From positions 248,001 to 312,000 of the forward strand of contig NZ_MKVA01000003.1 in assembly GCF_001899075.1 (NCBI RefSeq): a stretch of 64,000 nucleotides of DNA. The letters run 5' to 3'. This stretch comes from Devosia sp. 67-54 (GTDB lineage: Bacteria; Pseudomonadota; Alphaproteobacteria; Rhizobiales; Devosiaceae). How positions within the stretch are numbered: position 1 is the first letter of the stretch; every line of letters begins with the position of its first letter. Positions 52,291 through 60,802 of this stretch are shown here, one piece after another. Below the pieces are notes generated by a model, which did no database searches, was not told where the DNA came from, and saw only the letters and a list, made by a program, of their open reading frames with translations. The translations under genes and the position numbers were made by a program.

Positions 52291-53646
52291 TCAGAGCGAG
52301 ACCGTGTTGGCTTCGCCGACGATCCCCGTGACGGTGGTCTTGTACTGGGCCATCGCATCTTCCGGCGACATCTCGCCGGACACGACCGCTTCGGTCATGC
52401 GCTGGATGGCTTCCGAGACCTTGTTGTAGTTCGGATCGTTCGGCCGGGCCGTGGTGAGCGGCAGGAGCGTCGCGGACGTGGTGGTGAGGAACGGATTGTT
52501 CGGCACCGGCACGTCGTCACGCGCCTTGATGCCCGGCTGGAACGTCTGCTGCGCGTCGAGCTGGTCCTTCGAGTTCATGAAGGCGAGCAGCGCCCAGGCC
52601 TCTGCCGGGTTCTTGGTGTGCGGGTTGAGCACATAGCCCGTGCCGCCCGAGATGGTGACGAAGTCCTGGCCGTTGACGCCGGCGCCGGGCTTTTCGGCGG
52701 GCATCTTGGCCCAGCCCATGACGGTGTCGCGATCCTTGACCGCGAACTCGCTCTTGGGCGCGGTCACCGAACGGTAGAACCAGTCGCCCTCGACCAAGAG
52801 GCCGGTCTTGCCGTCGCGGAAATTGGCAAAGCTCTGGTTGCGGCCGTCGGCGAGGAGCTGCGCGCGCTGGTCGCCGAGCTTTTCGTCGACATAGATGGTC
52901 TTGTAGAGCTTGAGCGTGTCGAGGATGCCCGGGCTCGACACGATCCATTTGCCGTCCTTGTCGCGCAGCGACTCGCCGGTGCCCAGGATCGCCATGTAGT
53001 AGCCCTGCATGGTGGTGGCCTCGCCCATGGCGACGCCGGCATCGAGCTGCAGCGGGAACTCGACGCCCGCCTTCTTGAGGGCGCGCGCCGCGTCGAGCAG
53101 CTCGGCCCACGATTTCGGCTGGAAGCTGTCGCCGTCGATCCCGGCCTTCTTCAGCAAATCCTTGCGGGTGAAGATCATGCGCACGTCGGTGCCGCCGGGC
53201 ACGCCGTAGATCTTGCCCTTGTACGACATGATCGCCTTGATGCCGTCGGAGATGTGGCTCCAGCCGTCCCATTTGTCGACGTCGGGGCCGGCCACCTCGT
53301 CGAGCGGCTTCAGCAGGCCGCCCTCGGCGAAGCTCGGGATCAAGAAGCCGTCGAAGCCGGCGACGTCGGGGCCGGCGCCGGTCGAGAAGTCGAGCGCCTG
53401 CTGCTGGGTGAGCTGGGCGTCCTCGCCCGCGAACTGGTTGAGGGTGACCTTCACGTCCTTGCCTTCGGCCTTCATCTTGTCGGTGAAGGCCGGGATGACG
53501 CTCTTGGTGATCCATTCGGCGCCGGCGCTGTTCACCCCGCCGATGACGCACCGGCAGGTGATCGTCAGGTCGACGGCGTAGGCCGGGATGGCCGTCGCGA
53601 CCACGGCCGCGAGGCCCAGATACAATGCACGCAGACGATTGCTCAT
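52291..53646 (-). CDS. Extracellular binding protein of the LacI-linked ABC importer
   Basis: A 451-residue periplasmic binding protein. Sec signal cleaved near AYA-V (residue 24); the mature start VDLTITCRCVIGGVNSAGAEW has two Cys spaced C-x-C, unusual for sugar-binding proteins and perhaps structural. Later segments (GPDVAGFDGFLIPSFAEGG, VRMIFTRKDLLKKAGI, VEGDWFYRSV) fit the family. GGGAGGACATC precedes the ATG at 53646. It is the first gene of an operon with two permeases and an ATPase, divergent from the LacI regulator. Confidence 0.92.
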   Translation of the reverse strand: MSNRLRALYLGLAAVVATAIPAYAVDLTITCRCVIGGVNSAGAEWITKSVIPAFTDKMKAEGKDVKVTLNQFAGEDAQLTQQQALDFSTGAGPDVAGFDGFLIPSFAEGGLLKPLDEVAGPDVDKWDGWSHISDGIKAIMSYKGKIYGVPGGTDVRMIFTRKDLLKKAGIDGDSFQPKSWAELLDAARALKKAGVEFPLQLDAGVAMGEATTMQGYYMAILGTGESLRDKDGKWIVSSPGILDTLKLYKTIYVDEKLGDQRAQLLADGRNQSFANFRDGKTGLLVEGDWFYRSVTAPKSEFAVKDRDTVMGWAKMPAEKPGAGVNGQDFVTISGGTGYVLNPHTKNPAEAWALLAFMNSKDQLDAQQTFQPGIKARDDVPVPNNPFLTTTSATLLPLTTARPNDPNYNKVSEAIQRMTEAVVSGEMSPEDAMAQYKTTVTGIVGEANTVSL

Positions 53647-53663
53647 GTGATGTCCTCCCGTAG

Positions 53664-53680
53664 GGCGCCGCTTCGGCGCC
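53664..53680 (-). repeat. Leader hairpin upstream of the binding-protein ribosome site
   Basis: Perfect 7-bp arms GGCGCCG (53664-53670) and CGGCGCC (53674-53680) with loop CTT. It ends about 5 nt before the GGGAGGAC ribosome site on the minus strand, so it could affect translation or protect the 5' end. Confidence 0.55.
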
Positions 53681-53734
53681 GGATTGGCGATCGCCGGGGC
53701 CACCTCTCCCCTGATGCGACTGCGGCCGTCAGAA

Positions 53735-53748
53735 TGAACACGCGTTCA
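53735..53748. promoter_or_regulatory. Candidate LacI-family operator TGAACACGCGTTCA
   Basis: A 14-bp dyad with 6 of 7 pairs and a central CG, the usual centre of LacI-family operators. It lies 89 nt before the binding-protein ATG, in the gap shared with the LacI gene. Confidence 0.5.
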
Positions 53749-53805
53749 ATTTCCGTCAAGCCGTAGAACGGGCATTTCGATTTTTGCCTGTTCAGAGTCG
53801 CAGTA

Positions 53806-53817
53806 GAACAGATGTTC
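53806..53817. promoter_or_regulatory. Second GAAC-N4-GTTC dyad (GAACAGATGTTC)
   Basis: Perfect 5-bp arms GAACA/TGTTC around GA. It is 69 nt from the site at 53735, so the two could be bridged by a tetramer or by two dimers. Confidence 0.45.
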
Positions 53818-53957
53818 CGAGCCGATCAGTGCTCAGTTTGCACTGACAGATCAGATGCTTACGCAAGATGTCGCGCTGACAAGCTTGACAGTGTCCCGCG
53901 GCGCGCCGCAGATTGAACATGAACACGATTGCAATTGCGTGACAGCGGGCGAACGGA

Positions 53958-54998
53958 TTGACCAAAGAGCGTCCACGCGGCTCCCGGCGGGCCACAGCCG
54001 ACATGGTGGCCCGCACCGCCAACGTCTCGCGCGTCGCCGTGTCGCGTGCCTTCAACCCGCACGCCTCGATCAAGCCGGCCAAGCGCGACATGATCCTGCG
54101 CGTGGCGCAGGAGCTGAACTACACCCCCGACCGCGCCGCCCGCTCGATGGTCACCGGCCGCTCGCATCTGGTCGGCGTCATCGTGCCCGACGTGTGCAGC
54201 CCGTGGGAGAGCCAGGAGATCGACGCGCTGACCACGGCGCTGCAGGCCGAGGGCTTCGCCACGCTGCTGTTCAAGACCCGCATCGACCTCAGCATGGACG
54301 AGACGCTGCTCACCTACATGAAGGGCTACAACCCGGATTCGGTGATCGCCTTCACCGAGAACGTCCGCCCGCAGATCCTGAGCCGCGTGCTCGACCGCGC
54401 CGTGCCGATCTACGTGGTCTATGGCGACGACGACGGCGCCGGCGATGCCCCCGGCGGACCGCTCACCGATCGCCTCAGGGTGGTGCAGCGCACCGGCATC
54501 GAGCAGGCGGTGGCGCTGATGCAGGGCTATGGCGCGCGCCGCATCGCCTTCCTGTCGGGCGTGCGGCAATCGCTGGCGACGGTGGAGCGCGAAAAGCTGG
54601 TGCGGCGCGTGCTCGCCGAGCGCGGCCTGCCGCCGCCGGTGCTGATGGCCGGCGACTATACCTACGATACCGCCTATCGCGAGACGCTCAGCCTGTTCCG
54701 CGTGCAGGGCGGCGTCGATGCGGTGTTCGCCGCCAACGACGTCGGCGCCTTCGGCGTCATGGATGCGCTGCGCCACGAGCTCGGCCGCCGCGTGCCCGAG
54801 GACGTGCAGGTGGTGGGCTTCGACGACATCCTGCAGGCGCACTGGAAGAGCTACAACCTCACCACCGTCAAGATCGACCTGATCGAGCGCGTGCAGGCCT
54901 TCGTGCGGCTGATCCTCGCGCGCCTGCGCAACCCGGGCCAGCCGGCGCTGACCGAAACCATCGTCACGCGGCTGGTCGTGCGCGGCACCGTAGGATGA
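53958..54998 (+). CDS. LacI-family transcriptional regulator
   Basis: A 346-residue repressor: helix-turn-helix TADMVARTANVSRVAVSRAF near residues 13-32, hinge NYTPDRAARSMVTGRSH, then a periplasmic-binding-like effector domain (LVGVIVPDVCSPWES, VFAANDVGAFGVMDAL, VQVVGFDDI). Start is TTG at 53958: it is the only start after an in-frame TGA at 53940 that keeps the HTH, and its ribosome site is weak, which would keep levels low. Probably controls the divergent importer operon and the GH38-like gene 1 nt downstream. Confidence 0.93.
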   Translation: MTKERPRGSRRATADMVARTANVSRVAVSRAFNPHASIKPAKRDMILRVAQELNYTPDRAARSMVTGRSHLVGVIVPDVCSPWESQEIDALTTALQAEGFATLLFKTRIDLSMDETLLTYMKGYNPDSVIAFTENVRPQILSRVLDRAVPIYVVYGDDDGAGDAPGGPLTDRLRVVQRTGIEQAVALMQGYGARRIAFLSGVRQSLATVEREKLVRRVLAERGLPPPVLMAGDYTYDTAYRETLSLFRVQGGVDAVFAANDVGAFGVMDALRHELGRRVPEDVQVVGFDDILQAHWKSYNLTTVKIDLIERVQAFVRLILARLRNPGQPALTETIVTRLVVRGTVG

Positions 54999-54999
54999 C

Positions 55000-56877
55000 A
55001 TGAGCGCCCGCCGTATACACCTCGTCTTCAAGACCCATCTCGACATCGGCTTCACCGACCACGCGGCGCGGGTGCGGGCGCAATACCACCAGCGCTTCAT
55101 TCCGCAGGCGATCGACACCGGCGAGCATTTCCTTGCCGAGAACCCGGCCGATCCGGCCTTCGCGTGGACCACCGGCGCCTGGCTGATCTGGGACCACCTG
55201 GCGACGCAGGACGCCGACAAGGTCAAGCGGCTCGAGCGCGCCATCGAGCGCGGCCTGATCCGCTGGCACGCGCTGCCCTTCACCACCCATTCCGAGCTGA
55301 TGTCGCCGGACCTGTTTCGCGCCGGGCTGTCCTACGCGCAGCAACTGGATCGGCGTTTCGGTGTCGCCACCAGCGCCGCCAAGATGACCGACGTGCCGGG
55401 CCACACGCTCGGCATCGTGCCGCTGCTGGCCGAGGCCGGGGTGCGCTTCCTGCATCTGGGCGTCAACGCCGCCTCGCCGGTGCCCGACGTGCCCGAGCTG
55501 TTCCGCTGGCGCGCGCCGGACGGGACGGAGGTGGTGGTGATGTACCAGCCTTCCTATGGCGCGACGCATTTTCCCGCCGGCTTCGACGACGGCATCGGCT
55601 TTGCCCACACCAGCGACAATATGGGGCCGCAAAGCGTGCCGCAGGTGGCCGAGATCCATCGCGAACTGCGGCACGCGCAGCCCGGCGCCGCGGTGCACGC
55701 CTCGACGCTGGACGAGTATGGCGAGATCGTCTGGGCCCGGCGCGCCCATCTGCCGGTGGTCGAGACCGAGATCGGCGACAGCTGGATCTACGGCTCGGCC
55801 TCCGATCCCGGCAAGACCCGCCGCTTCCTGGCGCTGCAGCGGCTCTACGACGAGCTGGCCGCCGACCGCCTGACGCCGGCCCGCCAGGCCTTCGGCCGCG
55901 GCCTCGCGCTGGTGGCCGAGCACACCTGCGGCGTCGACATCAAATCCTATTTGCGCGACGAGACGGCGTGGGACCGTCCGGCCTTCGAGGCGCTGCGCCG
56001 CCGCGACTACCGCTTCGCCTATACCGAGGCGTCGTGGGCCGAGCAGCGCGCCTATCTCGATGCCGCAACGGCGGCGCTGGAGCCGGCCGACCGCGCCCGC
56101 GCCGACGCGGCGACGGCGGCGCTGGCGGCGGCGCCGATCGACGCGCCCGGCGGCTGGCGCATCGAAATCGATCCGGCGAGCGGCGACATCGCGTCGGTCA
56201 CCAGCCCATCGGGCACGCGGCTCGCCGGCGTTGGCGGGAGCCTGTTCGGCTATCGCTACGAGAGCTACGACGCCGGCGACGTCGACATGTGGATGGACGG
56301 CTACCTCACCACGCGACCGGACTGGGCCATCCTCGATCACGGCAAGCCCGGGCTCGACCACGCCGCAACGGCAATGTCGCGCGCCTATGCGACGACGATG
56401 GAGAACGGCGTTCGGGTCGTCGACGCCGAGGCCCATGCGAGGCTGGGAGCGCCGGCGCGGATCGAGTTCGCCTGCCGCGGCATCGACGAGACGACGCTCG
56501 AGATCGCCGTCACCCTCATCGACAAGCCGGCCAATCGCATGCCGGAGGCGAGCTTTTTCACCTTTACGCCGGAAGGCGAGGGGGCGTGGCAGGTGCTGAA
56601 GACCGGGCTGTGGCTCGATCCCGCCACGAGCGCGCCGCGCGGCGGCGGGCAGCTGCAGGCGGTGGCGGCGGTGCGGCGCGGCAGTCTCGAGCTCCGGCCG
56701 CTCGACACGCCGCTGGCGGCGCCGGCGGAGGCGGCGTTCATGGCGTTCCACCCGCAGCCGCCGTCATGGTCGGGCGGGCTGCGCTTCAACCTCCACAACA
56801 ACAAATGGGGCACCAATTTCCCCATGTGGTGGGGCGCCGAACGCTTCACCGCCCGCTTCCGGCTGACGCTGCGCTAG
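55000..56877 (+). CDS. GH38-like glycoside hydrolase, DUF5054 family
   Basis: A 625-residue protein whose N-terminus HLVFKTHLDIGFTD has the H13-x-D15 zinc pair of GH38 alpha-mannosidases; TDVPGHTLGIVP and EHTCGVDIKSYL further along fit the barrel active site, and ASTLDEYGEIVW may carry a catalytic acidic residue. The C-terminal half is beta-rich. No signal peptide, so it acts on imported substrate. The start follows the LacI stop by one base. I recognise this as the DUF5054 group; its specificity is not, to my knowledge, established. Confidence 0.8.
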   Translation: MSARRIHLVFKTHLDIGFTDHAARVRAQYHQRFIPQAIDTGEHFLAENPADPAFAWTTGAWLIWDHLATQDADKVKRLERAIERGLIRWHALPFTTHSELMSPDLFRAGLSYAQQLDRRFGVATSAAKMTDVPGHTLGIVPLLAEAGVRFLHLGVNAASPVPDVPELFRWRAPDGTEVVVMYQPSYGATHFPAGFDDGIGFAHTSDNMGPQSVPQVAEIHRELRHAQPGAAVHASTLDEYGEIVWARRAHLPVVETEIGDSWIYGSASDPGKTRRFLALQRLYDELAADRLTPARQAFGRGLALVAEHTCGVDIKSYLRDETAWDRPAFEALRRRDYRFAYTEASWAEQRAYLDAATAALEPADRARADAATAALAAAPIDAPGGWRIEIDPASGDIASVTSPSGTRLAGVGGSLFGYRYESYDAGDVDMWMDGYLTTRPDWAILDHGKPGLDHAATAMSRAYATTMENGVRVVDAEAHARLGAPARIEFACRGIDETTLEIAVTLIDKPANRMPEASFFTFTPEGEGAWQVLKTGLWLDPATSAPRGGGQLQAVAAVRRGSLELRPLDTPLAAPAEAAFMAFHPQPPSWSGGLRFNLHNNKWGTNFPMWWGAERFTARFRLTLR

Positions 56878-56907
56878 ACTCAACCATGGCGGCGATTGTG
56901 CGCGCTG

Positions 56908-56948
56908 CCCCCACCCCCAGCCCCTCCCCGCAAGGGGGAGGGGGGCGA
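56908..56948 (+). repeat. REP-like palindrome, copy C, between convergent genes
   Basis: CCCCTCCCCGCAAGGGGGAG core with flanking C and G runs, nearly identical to copy A over about 40 nt including the GGGCGAT flank. It lies in the 113-nt gap between the converging GH38-like and PIG-L genes, where it may stop transcription from both sides. Confidence 0.7.
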
Positions 56949-56990
56949 TAGGGCCGCTGGTGCGGTGGTGCTTGCGTCGATACGAGCGTG

Positions 56991-59375
56991 TTACGCCGGC
57001 TGCACCAGGTTGGCGAGCAGCCGGAAGGCGCCGGGGACCAGGCGGTCCATCTGGTGGTGCAGCACGAGGCTGGTGTGCGTGTGCCGGCCCTTGCCGATCT
57101 CCGCCGACAGCAGCGCGCCGGTGAGCGGCGCCTCGCCGCGATCGTTGAGCGACAGCAGCGGCACATAGGCCGGGTCCCACTCCGAGGCGAAATAGAGGCC
57201 GCGCTCCTTGTCCCAGCCGGCCCAGTCGTCGGGGCCGATGCGGTTGGGACCGTTGAGCAGCGGATGGCCGGGCGCCAGCACCGTCACCGCCGCCGCCGGA
57301 TCGGTGACGCGCCAGCGCAGCGACGGCGAGCCGATCCTGAGGCGCGCCGGCGGCGTGCGGTCGGGGTCCCAGCCGTCGCTCGGCCGGTGGTAGAGCGTCA
57401 CCAGATGGCCGCCGGCCCGCACCCAGTCGTGCAGCCGCGACGTCGCCGCCGCGAGGTCGGGGCGCAGGCCGAAGGCGAAGATGCCGACGACGATGGTGGT
57501 GTAGCGCGCGAGGTCGCTGGCCAGGGCGTCGGCGTCGAGCGTGTCGACCGCCAGCTCCATCCGTTCGAGCCAGGTGCCGACATGGTCGGCGCCGCCGCCC
57601 ACATAGCCGATGCGGGCGCCGGTCGGCAGCGCCAGGTCGAGCGCCAGCACGTCGAGCCCCGCCGGCTCGAGCCAGCGCGTGCGCCCGATATGCGGATAGG
57701 CGATCGGCGTGCTGCGATAGCCCGGAGCGCCGTCGACCAGCACCGGCAGCCGGGTGCGCCCCGCCGCGAGCTCTGGCGCGGGGGTGACGGCGAGGCGGCC
57801 GCCATCGGCGCTGACGGCGAAGCCGGGGGCGGCCGCGAGCGTGACGCCGGCGCCGGGACGGTCGGCGCGCAGCGTCACCGCAATGGGGCCGGTGGAGACG
57901 GGCAGCGGCAGCAGCACCGCGTCGGGATCGACGCTGACGGAGACGGCGGGCACGATCGCCGCCGGCTCGTCGAGGTCGAGCGCCATGCGCGCGGTCCGGC
58001 CGCCGATCTCGGCGCTGAGCTCGACCCAGAGCAGGCCGTTGCCGCCGGCTGATGCAAAGCCTTCGGCGAAGGGCGAGGTGAGCGGGGCGTCCGCCGCGGC
58101 GCGGACGAGATGGCGCGTGATGCCGTCGCGCGTCGCGCCCGGGCCGACGGCGAGCGCCGCATCGGCGACGGGCCGGACGGTGACGGGCAGATCCGCATCG
58201 ACATGCGCATTGAGCTCGGCGTCGCCGCCGGGCGCGATGGCGGCGGGCGCCAGCCAGGCGCTGCCGCGGACGCCCGCGGCAAGCAGCAGCGCGGCGTCGA
58301 TCTCGCGCTGCTTGCGCGCGAGGCGATGGCCGGCGGCCGCGCGCTGCTCGGATGTGAGCGCCGCATCGGCGCGCGCGAGCGCAGTGGCCGCCGCGGTCAG
58401 CGCGGTGACGATGCCGTCGCGCTGCGGGAACGCCGCGAGCGCGTCGTCGATCCGGTCCTGCGCCTCGGCCAGCGCCGCCGCAGCAGCGCCGCCCAGCGTC
58501 GTGCCGAGGGTGCGAAGGTCGGCGGGCAGGGCGTCGGCGATGCCGTGCTCGCTGCCGCCGGCGTCGGATTCGAGATGCAGCGCCCAGCTCGTCTGCGGCA
58601 CCGCCTGCCAGTGTCCCATGCCCTGCGTCGCATGGTCGGCGCGCGACCATTGCCCGATCTCGGCATAGGGCGCGCCGGTGGCGGCGTCGCGGCCGCCGGC
58701 CTCGACCAGCACGGTGGCGTTGGGCGGCGGCACTTCGTCGTCATAGGTGCCGCCGCCGCCCGGCCAGGCGGGGAGGTAGTATTTGGCGACGCGCCACGGC
58801 GCCAGCCCTTCGGCGGCATGTTCGGGGAACGCCTCGGGGTCGGCGGCGAGGGCGATCGCCGCTTCCGCCGCCTCGGTCATGGCGCGGTGGTGGCCGTGCT
58901 GGCCGGGAACGTCGAGAAAGGTCGGTATCACGATGTCGGGACGCTCGCGCCGATAGGCGCGCACCAGCCGTTCCAGCAGCCGCTCGCGGCCCCAGCGCGC
59001 CAGCGTGTCGACGCCGTTCTTGGAGAAGCCGAAATCGTGCACCGGATCGCCCGGCCCGAAGCCGAGCCAGGCGAGGTCGGCATCGAGCACCCGCGCCGCC
59101 TCTTCGAGTTCGCGCGTGCGCACCACGCCGAGCGCGCCGCCGCGCTCCGGCCCGAGGCTGTTCTGCCCGCCTTCGCCACGCGTCGAGCAGGCGATCACCA
59201 CCCGCATGCCGTCGCGGAAGCGCAGCGCCGCCAGCATGCCGCTCTGCTCGTCGTCGGGATGCGCACCGGTGTTCATCACCGTCAGCGTCGAGGTCAGCCG
59301 GGTCAGCGCGTTGTGCAGCTCGAGCAGCAGGGGGCGGGCGCGCTGCCGCGCCAGGCGTTCACGATCGGTCAGCAC
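56991..59375 (-). CDS. PIG-L-family deacetylase with large C-terminal extension
   Basis: A 794-residue protein. The N-terminal 270 residues are a PIG-L (LmbE-like) zinc de-N-acetylase: GAHPDDEQ with H39, D41-D42 and E43, and a second histidine motif HGHH near residue 155. The remaining 500 residues contain beta-rich segments and a Rossmann-like C-terminal part (GYVGGGADHVGTWLERM, ARYTTIVVGIFAFGLRPDL) resembling a glutamine-amidotransferase-like sheet. Start is GTG at 59375 with AGGAG 8 nt upstream; it overlaps the ROK gene by 17 nt, so the two are co-expressed. Expected to remove N-acetyl groups from an amino sugar conjugate. Confidence 0.85.
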   Translation of the reverse strand: MLTDRERLARQRARPLLLELHNALTRLTSTLTVMNTGAHPDDEQSGMLAALRFRDGMRVVIACSTRGEGGQNSLGPERGGALGVVRTRELEEAARVLDADLAWLGFGPGDPVHDFGFSKNGVDTLARWGRERLLERLVRAYRRERPDIVIPTFLDVPGQHGHHRAMTEAAEAAIALAADPEAFPEHAAEGLAPWRVAKYYLPAWPGGGGTYDDEVPPPNATVLVEAGGRDAATGAPYAEIGQWSRADHATQGMGHWQAVPQTSWALHLESDAGGSEHGIADALPADLRTLGTTLGGAAAAALAEAQDRIDDALAAFPQRDGIVTALTAAATALARADAALTSEQRAAAGHRLARKQREIDAALLLAAGVRGSAWLAPAAIAPGGDAELNAHVDADLPVTVRPVADAALAVGPGATRDGITRHLVRAAADAPLTSPFAEGFASAGGNGLLWVELSAEIGGRTARMALDLDEPAAIVPAVSVSVDPDAVLLPLPVSTGPIAVTLRADRPGAGVTLAAAPGFAVSADGGRLAVTPAPELAAGRTRLPVLVDGAPGYRSTPIAYPHIGRTRWLEPAGLDVLALDLALPTGARIGYVGGGADHVGTWLERMELAVDTLDADALASDLARYTTIVVGIFAFGLRPDLAAATSRLHDWVRAGGHLVTLYHRPSDGWDPDRTPPARLRIGSPSLRWRVTDPAAAVTVLAPGHPLLNGPNRIGPDDWAGWDKERGLYFASEWDPAYVPLLSLNDRGEAPLTGALLSAEIGKGRHTHTSLVLHHQMDRLVPGAFRLLANLVQPA

Positions 59376-60609
59376 GACTAGGCTCCTGGTTGGTCTCGGC
59401 TCCGGCGGGGGTGGCGGCAAGGTGCAGGCGCGGCGTCACCGTCTCGAACAGCGGCAGCGCGGCGGCGCCCAGCGCCGCCGTCAATTGCCCGGTCTGGCCG
59501 CGCCGCACCCGCGGCTGCGCCCGCATCGCCCGCGTCGCGATCGACGGCGGCAGCGGCTCCAGCGCGGCGATGATGGCATCGATCACCGCATCGGGCAGCC
59601 GCCCGCCGAACACGATGGTTTCCGGATCGAGGATGTTTTCGAGCGTCACCACCAATTGCGCCAGATAGTCCGCCGCCTCGCCGATCCAGGCGGCGAGCGC
59701 CGGATCGCCCGACTGGAACAGGGCTTCAATCGTGGCGACGTCCGGCGCGGCGACGCCGGCGGCGGCCAGCCGTTCGCGCAGCGCGTGCGGCGAGGCGAAG
59801 CGTTCGAGCGCGCCGGCGACGCGGCCGTTCCGCCCGCTCAGCGGAATGAGGCCGATTTCGCCGGCATTGCCGAAGGCGCCGCGCATCGGCCGGCCGCCCT
59901 GCACGATACCGAGCCCGAGGCCGACGCCGAAATACACGAAGCAGAAATCCTCGATGGCGCGCCCGGCCCCGTGCAGGCGCTCGCCCACCGCCGCGGCGGT
60001 GGCGTCGTTCTCGATGATCACCGCCTCGCCGATGGCCTCGGCCAGCACCGCCGCCGCGTCGATGCCGTGCCAGCCGGGCAGGGTGCCGGGGCCGGCCGAG
60101 GCGATGCCCTCGATCTCGAACGGGCCGGGCATCACCACGCCGACGCCCAGCATCGGCGCCGGCCGGTTGACGCTGGCGCGCAGCCGGCCGATCTCGCGCG
60201 CGACCCGCCTGGCCATGGCGCGCGGCGACTGCTCGGCGATCGGCTTGCTCGACTGCGCCCGGATGCTGCCGGTGAGATCGAGCAGCACCGTGGTCAGATG
60301 GTCGGCGGCGAGCTCGACCCCGACCGTCACCGGCCCGTCGGGGTTGACCGCGAACTGGATCGGCGGCTGGCCGCGGCCGCTGCGCAGCCGCCCGGTCTCG
60401 ACCAGGAAATTCTCGCGCACCAGATCGTCGACGATGTTGGCGACCGCCTGCGCGGTGAGCCGCGTCAGCCGGCCGATCTCGGTGCGCCCCAGCGCCCCAT
60501 GCGTGCGGACCGCCTCCAGCACCACGCGCCGGTTGTGCCGCCGGTTGCGCTCGGGATTGCTGCCGATCGCCAGCCGCGCCGGAACGTCCTGATTGCTGTG
60601 CCTGGTCAT
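59359..60609 (-). CDS. ROK-family transcriptional regulator
   Basis: A 416-residue protein: winged helix at about 25-80 (GRTEIGRLTRLTAQAVANIVDDL, RGQPPIQFAVN) followed by the ROK sugar-kinase-like domain (GVGVVMPGPF, IENDATAAAVGE, GNAGEIGLIPL). The usual ROK zinc CxCGxxGC is absent: the matching place reads SGRNGRVAGALERF. It is divergent from the third sugar importer and co-transcribed with the PIG-L gene. Probably represses the importer until its sugar binds. Confidence 0.9.
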   Translation of the reverse strand: MTRHSNQDVPARLAIGSNPERNRRHNRRVVLEAVRTHGALGRTEIGRLTRLTAQAVANIVDDLVRENFLVETGRLRSGRGQPPIQFAVNPDGPVTVGVELAADHLTTVLLDLTGSIRAQSSKPIAEQSPRAMARRVAREIGRLRASVNRPAPMLGVGVVMPGPFEIEGIASAGPGTLPGWHGIDAAAVLAEAIGEAVIIENDATAAAVGERLHGAGRAIEDFCFVYFGVGLGLGIVQGGRPMRGAFGNAGEIGLIPLSGRNGRVAGALERFASPHALRERLAAAGVAAPDVATIEALFQSGDPALAAWIGEAADYLAQLVVTLENILDPETIVFGGRLPDAVIDAIIAALEPLPPSIATRAMRAQPRVRRGQTGQLTAALGAAALPLFETVTPRLHLAATPAGAETNQEPSRADRS

Positions 60610-60687
60610 CTGCCGTGCTGAAACCGCGGACGGAAAAACTTGTCCAGCAAACAGGCGCGCGGCGAATAACTCAACTAGATTATTTTA

Positions 60688-60716
60688 TTGACAGTCCAGC
60701 CGGCAGGCCCCAGCAT
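60688..60716 (+). promoter_or_regulatory. Candidate promoter of the third sugar importer
   Basis: TTGACA (60688-60693), 17-bp spacer, CAGCAT (60711-60716), about 87 nt before the binding-protein ATG. An A+T-rich stretch just before it (60664-60690, with CAA and TTG at the ends of an imperfect dyad) is a natural place for the ROK operator. The -10 is weak. Confidence 0.4.
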
Positions 60717-60802
60717 CCCCTCCGCAGCACTCCGGCCGCCGGGTGCGCATGGCGCGCAGCATGCAACCCGCCGCGCCGAAGGGGACAAGGGAGACACATC
60801 CG

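Larger units (their letters stand above)
53647..53957. promoter_or_regulatory. 311-nt divergent promoter region, binding protein / LacI regulator
   Basis: Contains a leader hairpin at 53664-53680 and two GAAC-N4-GTTC dyads (53735-53748, 53806-53817), listed separately, plus a run of A+T-richer sequence from 53740 to 53930 where promoters for both directions should lie. Repeated TGACAG/TTGACA-like hexamers occur near 53845, 53877 and 53884, but I could not choose a -35/-10 pair. Confidence 0.6.
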
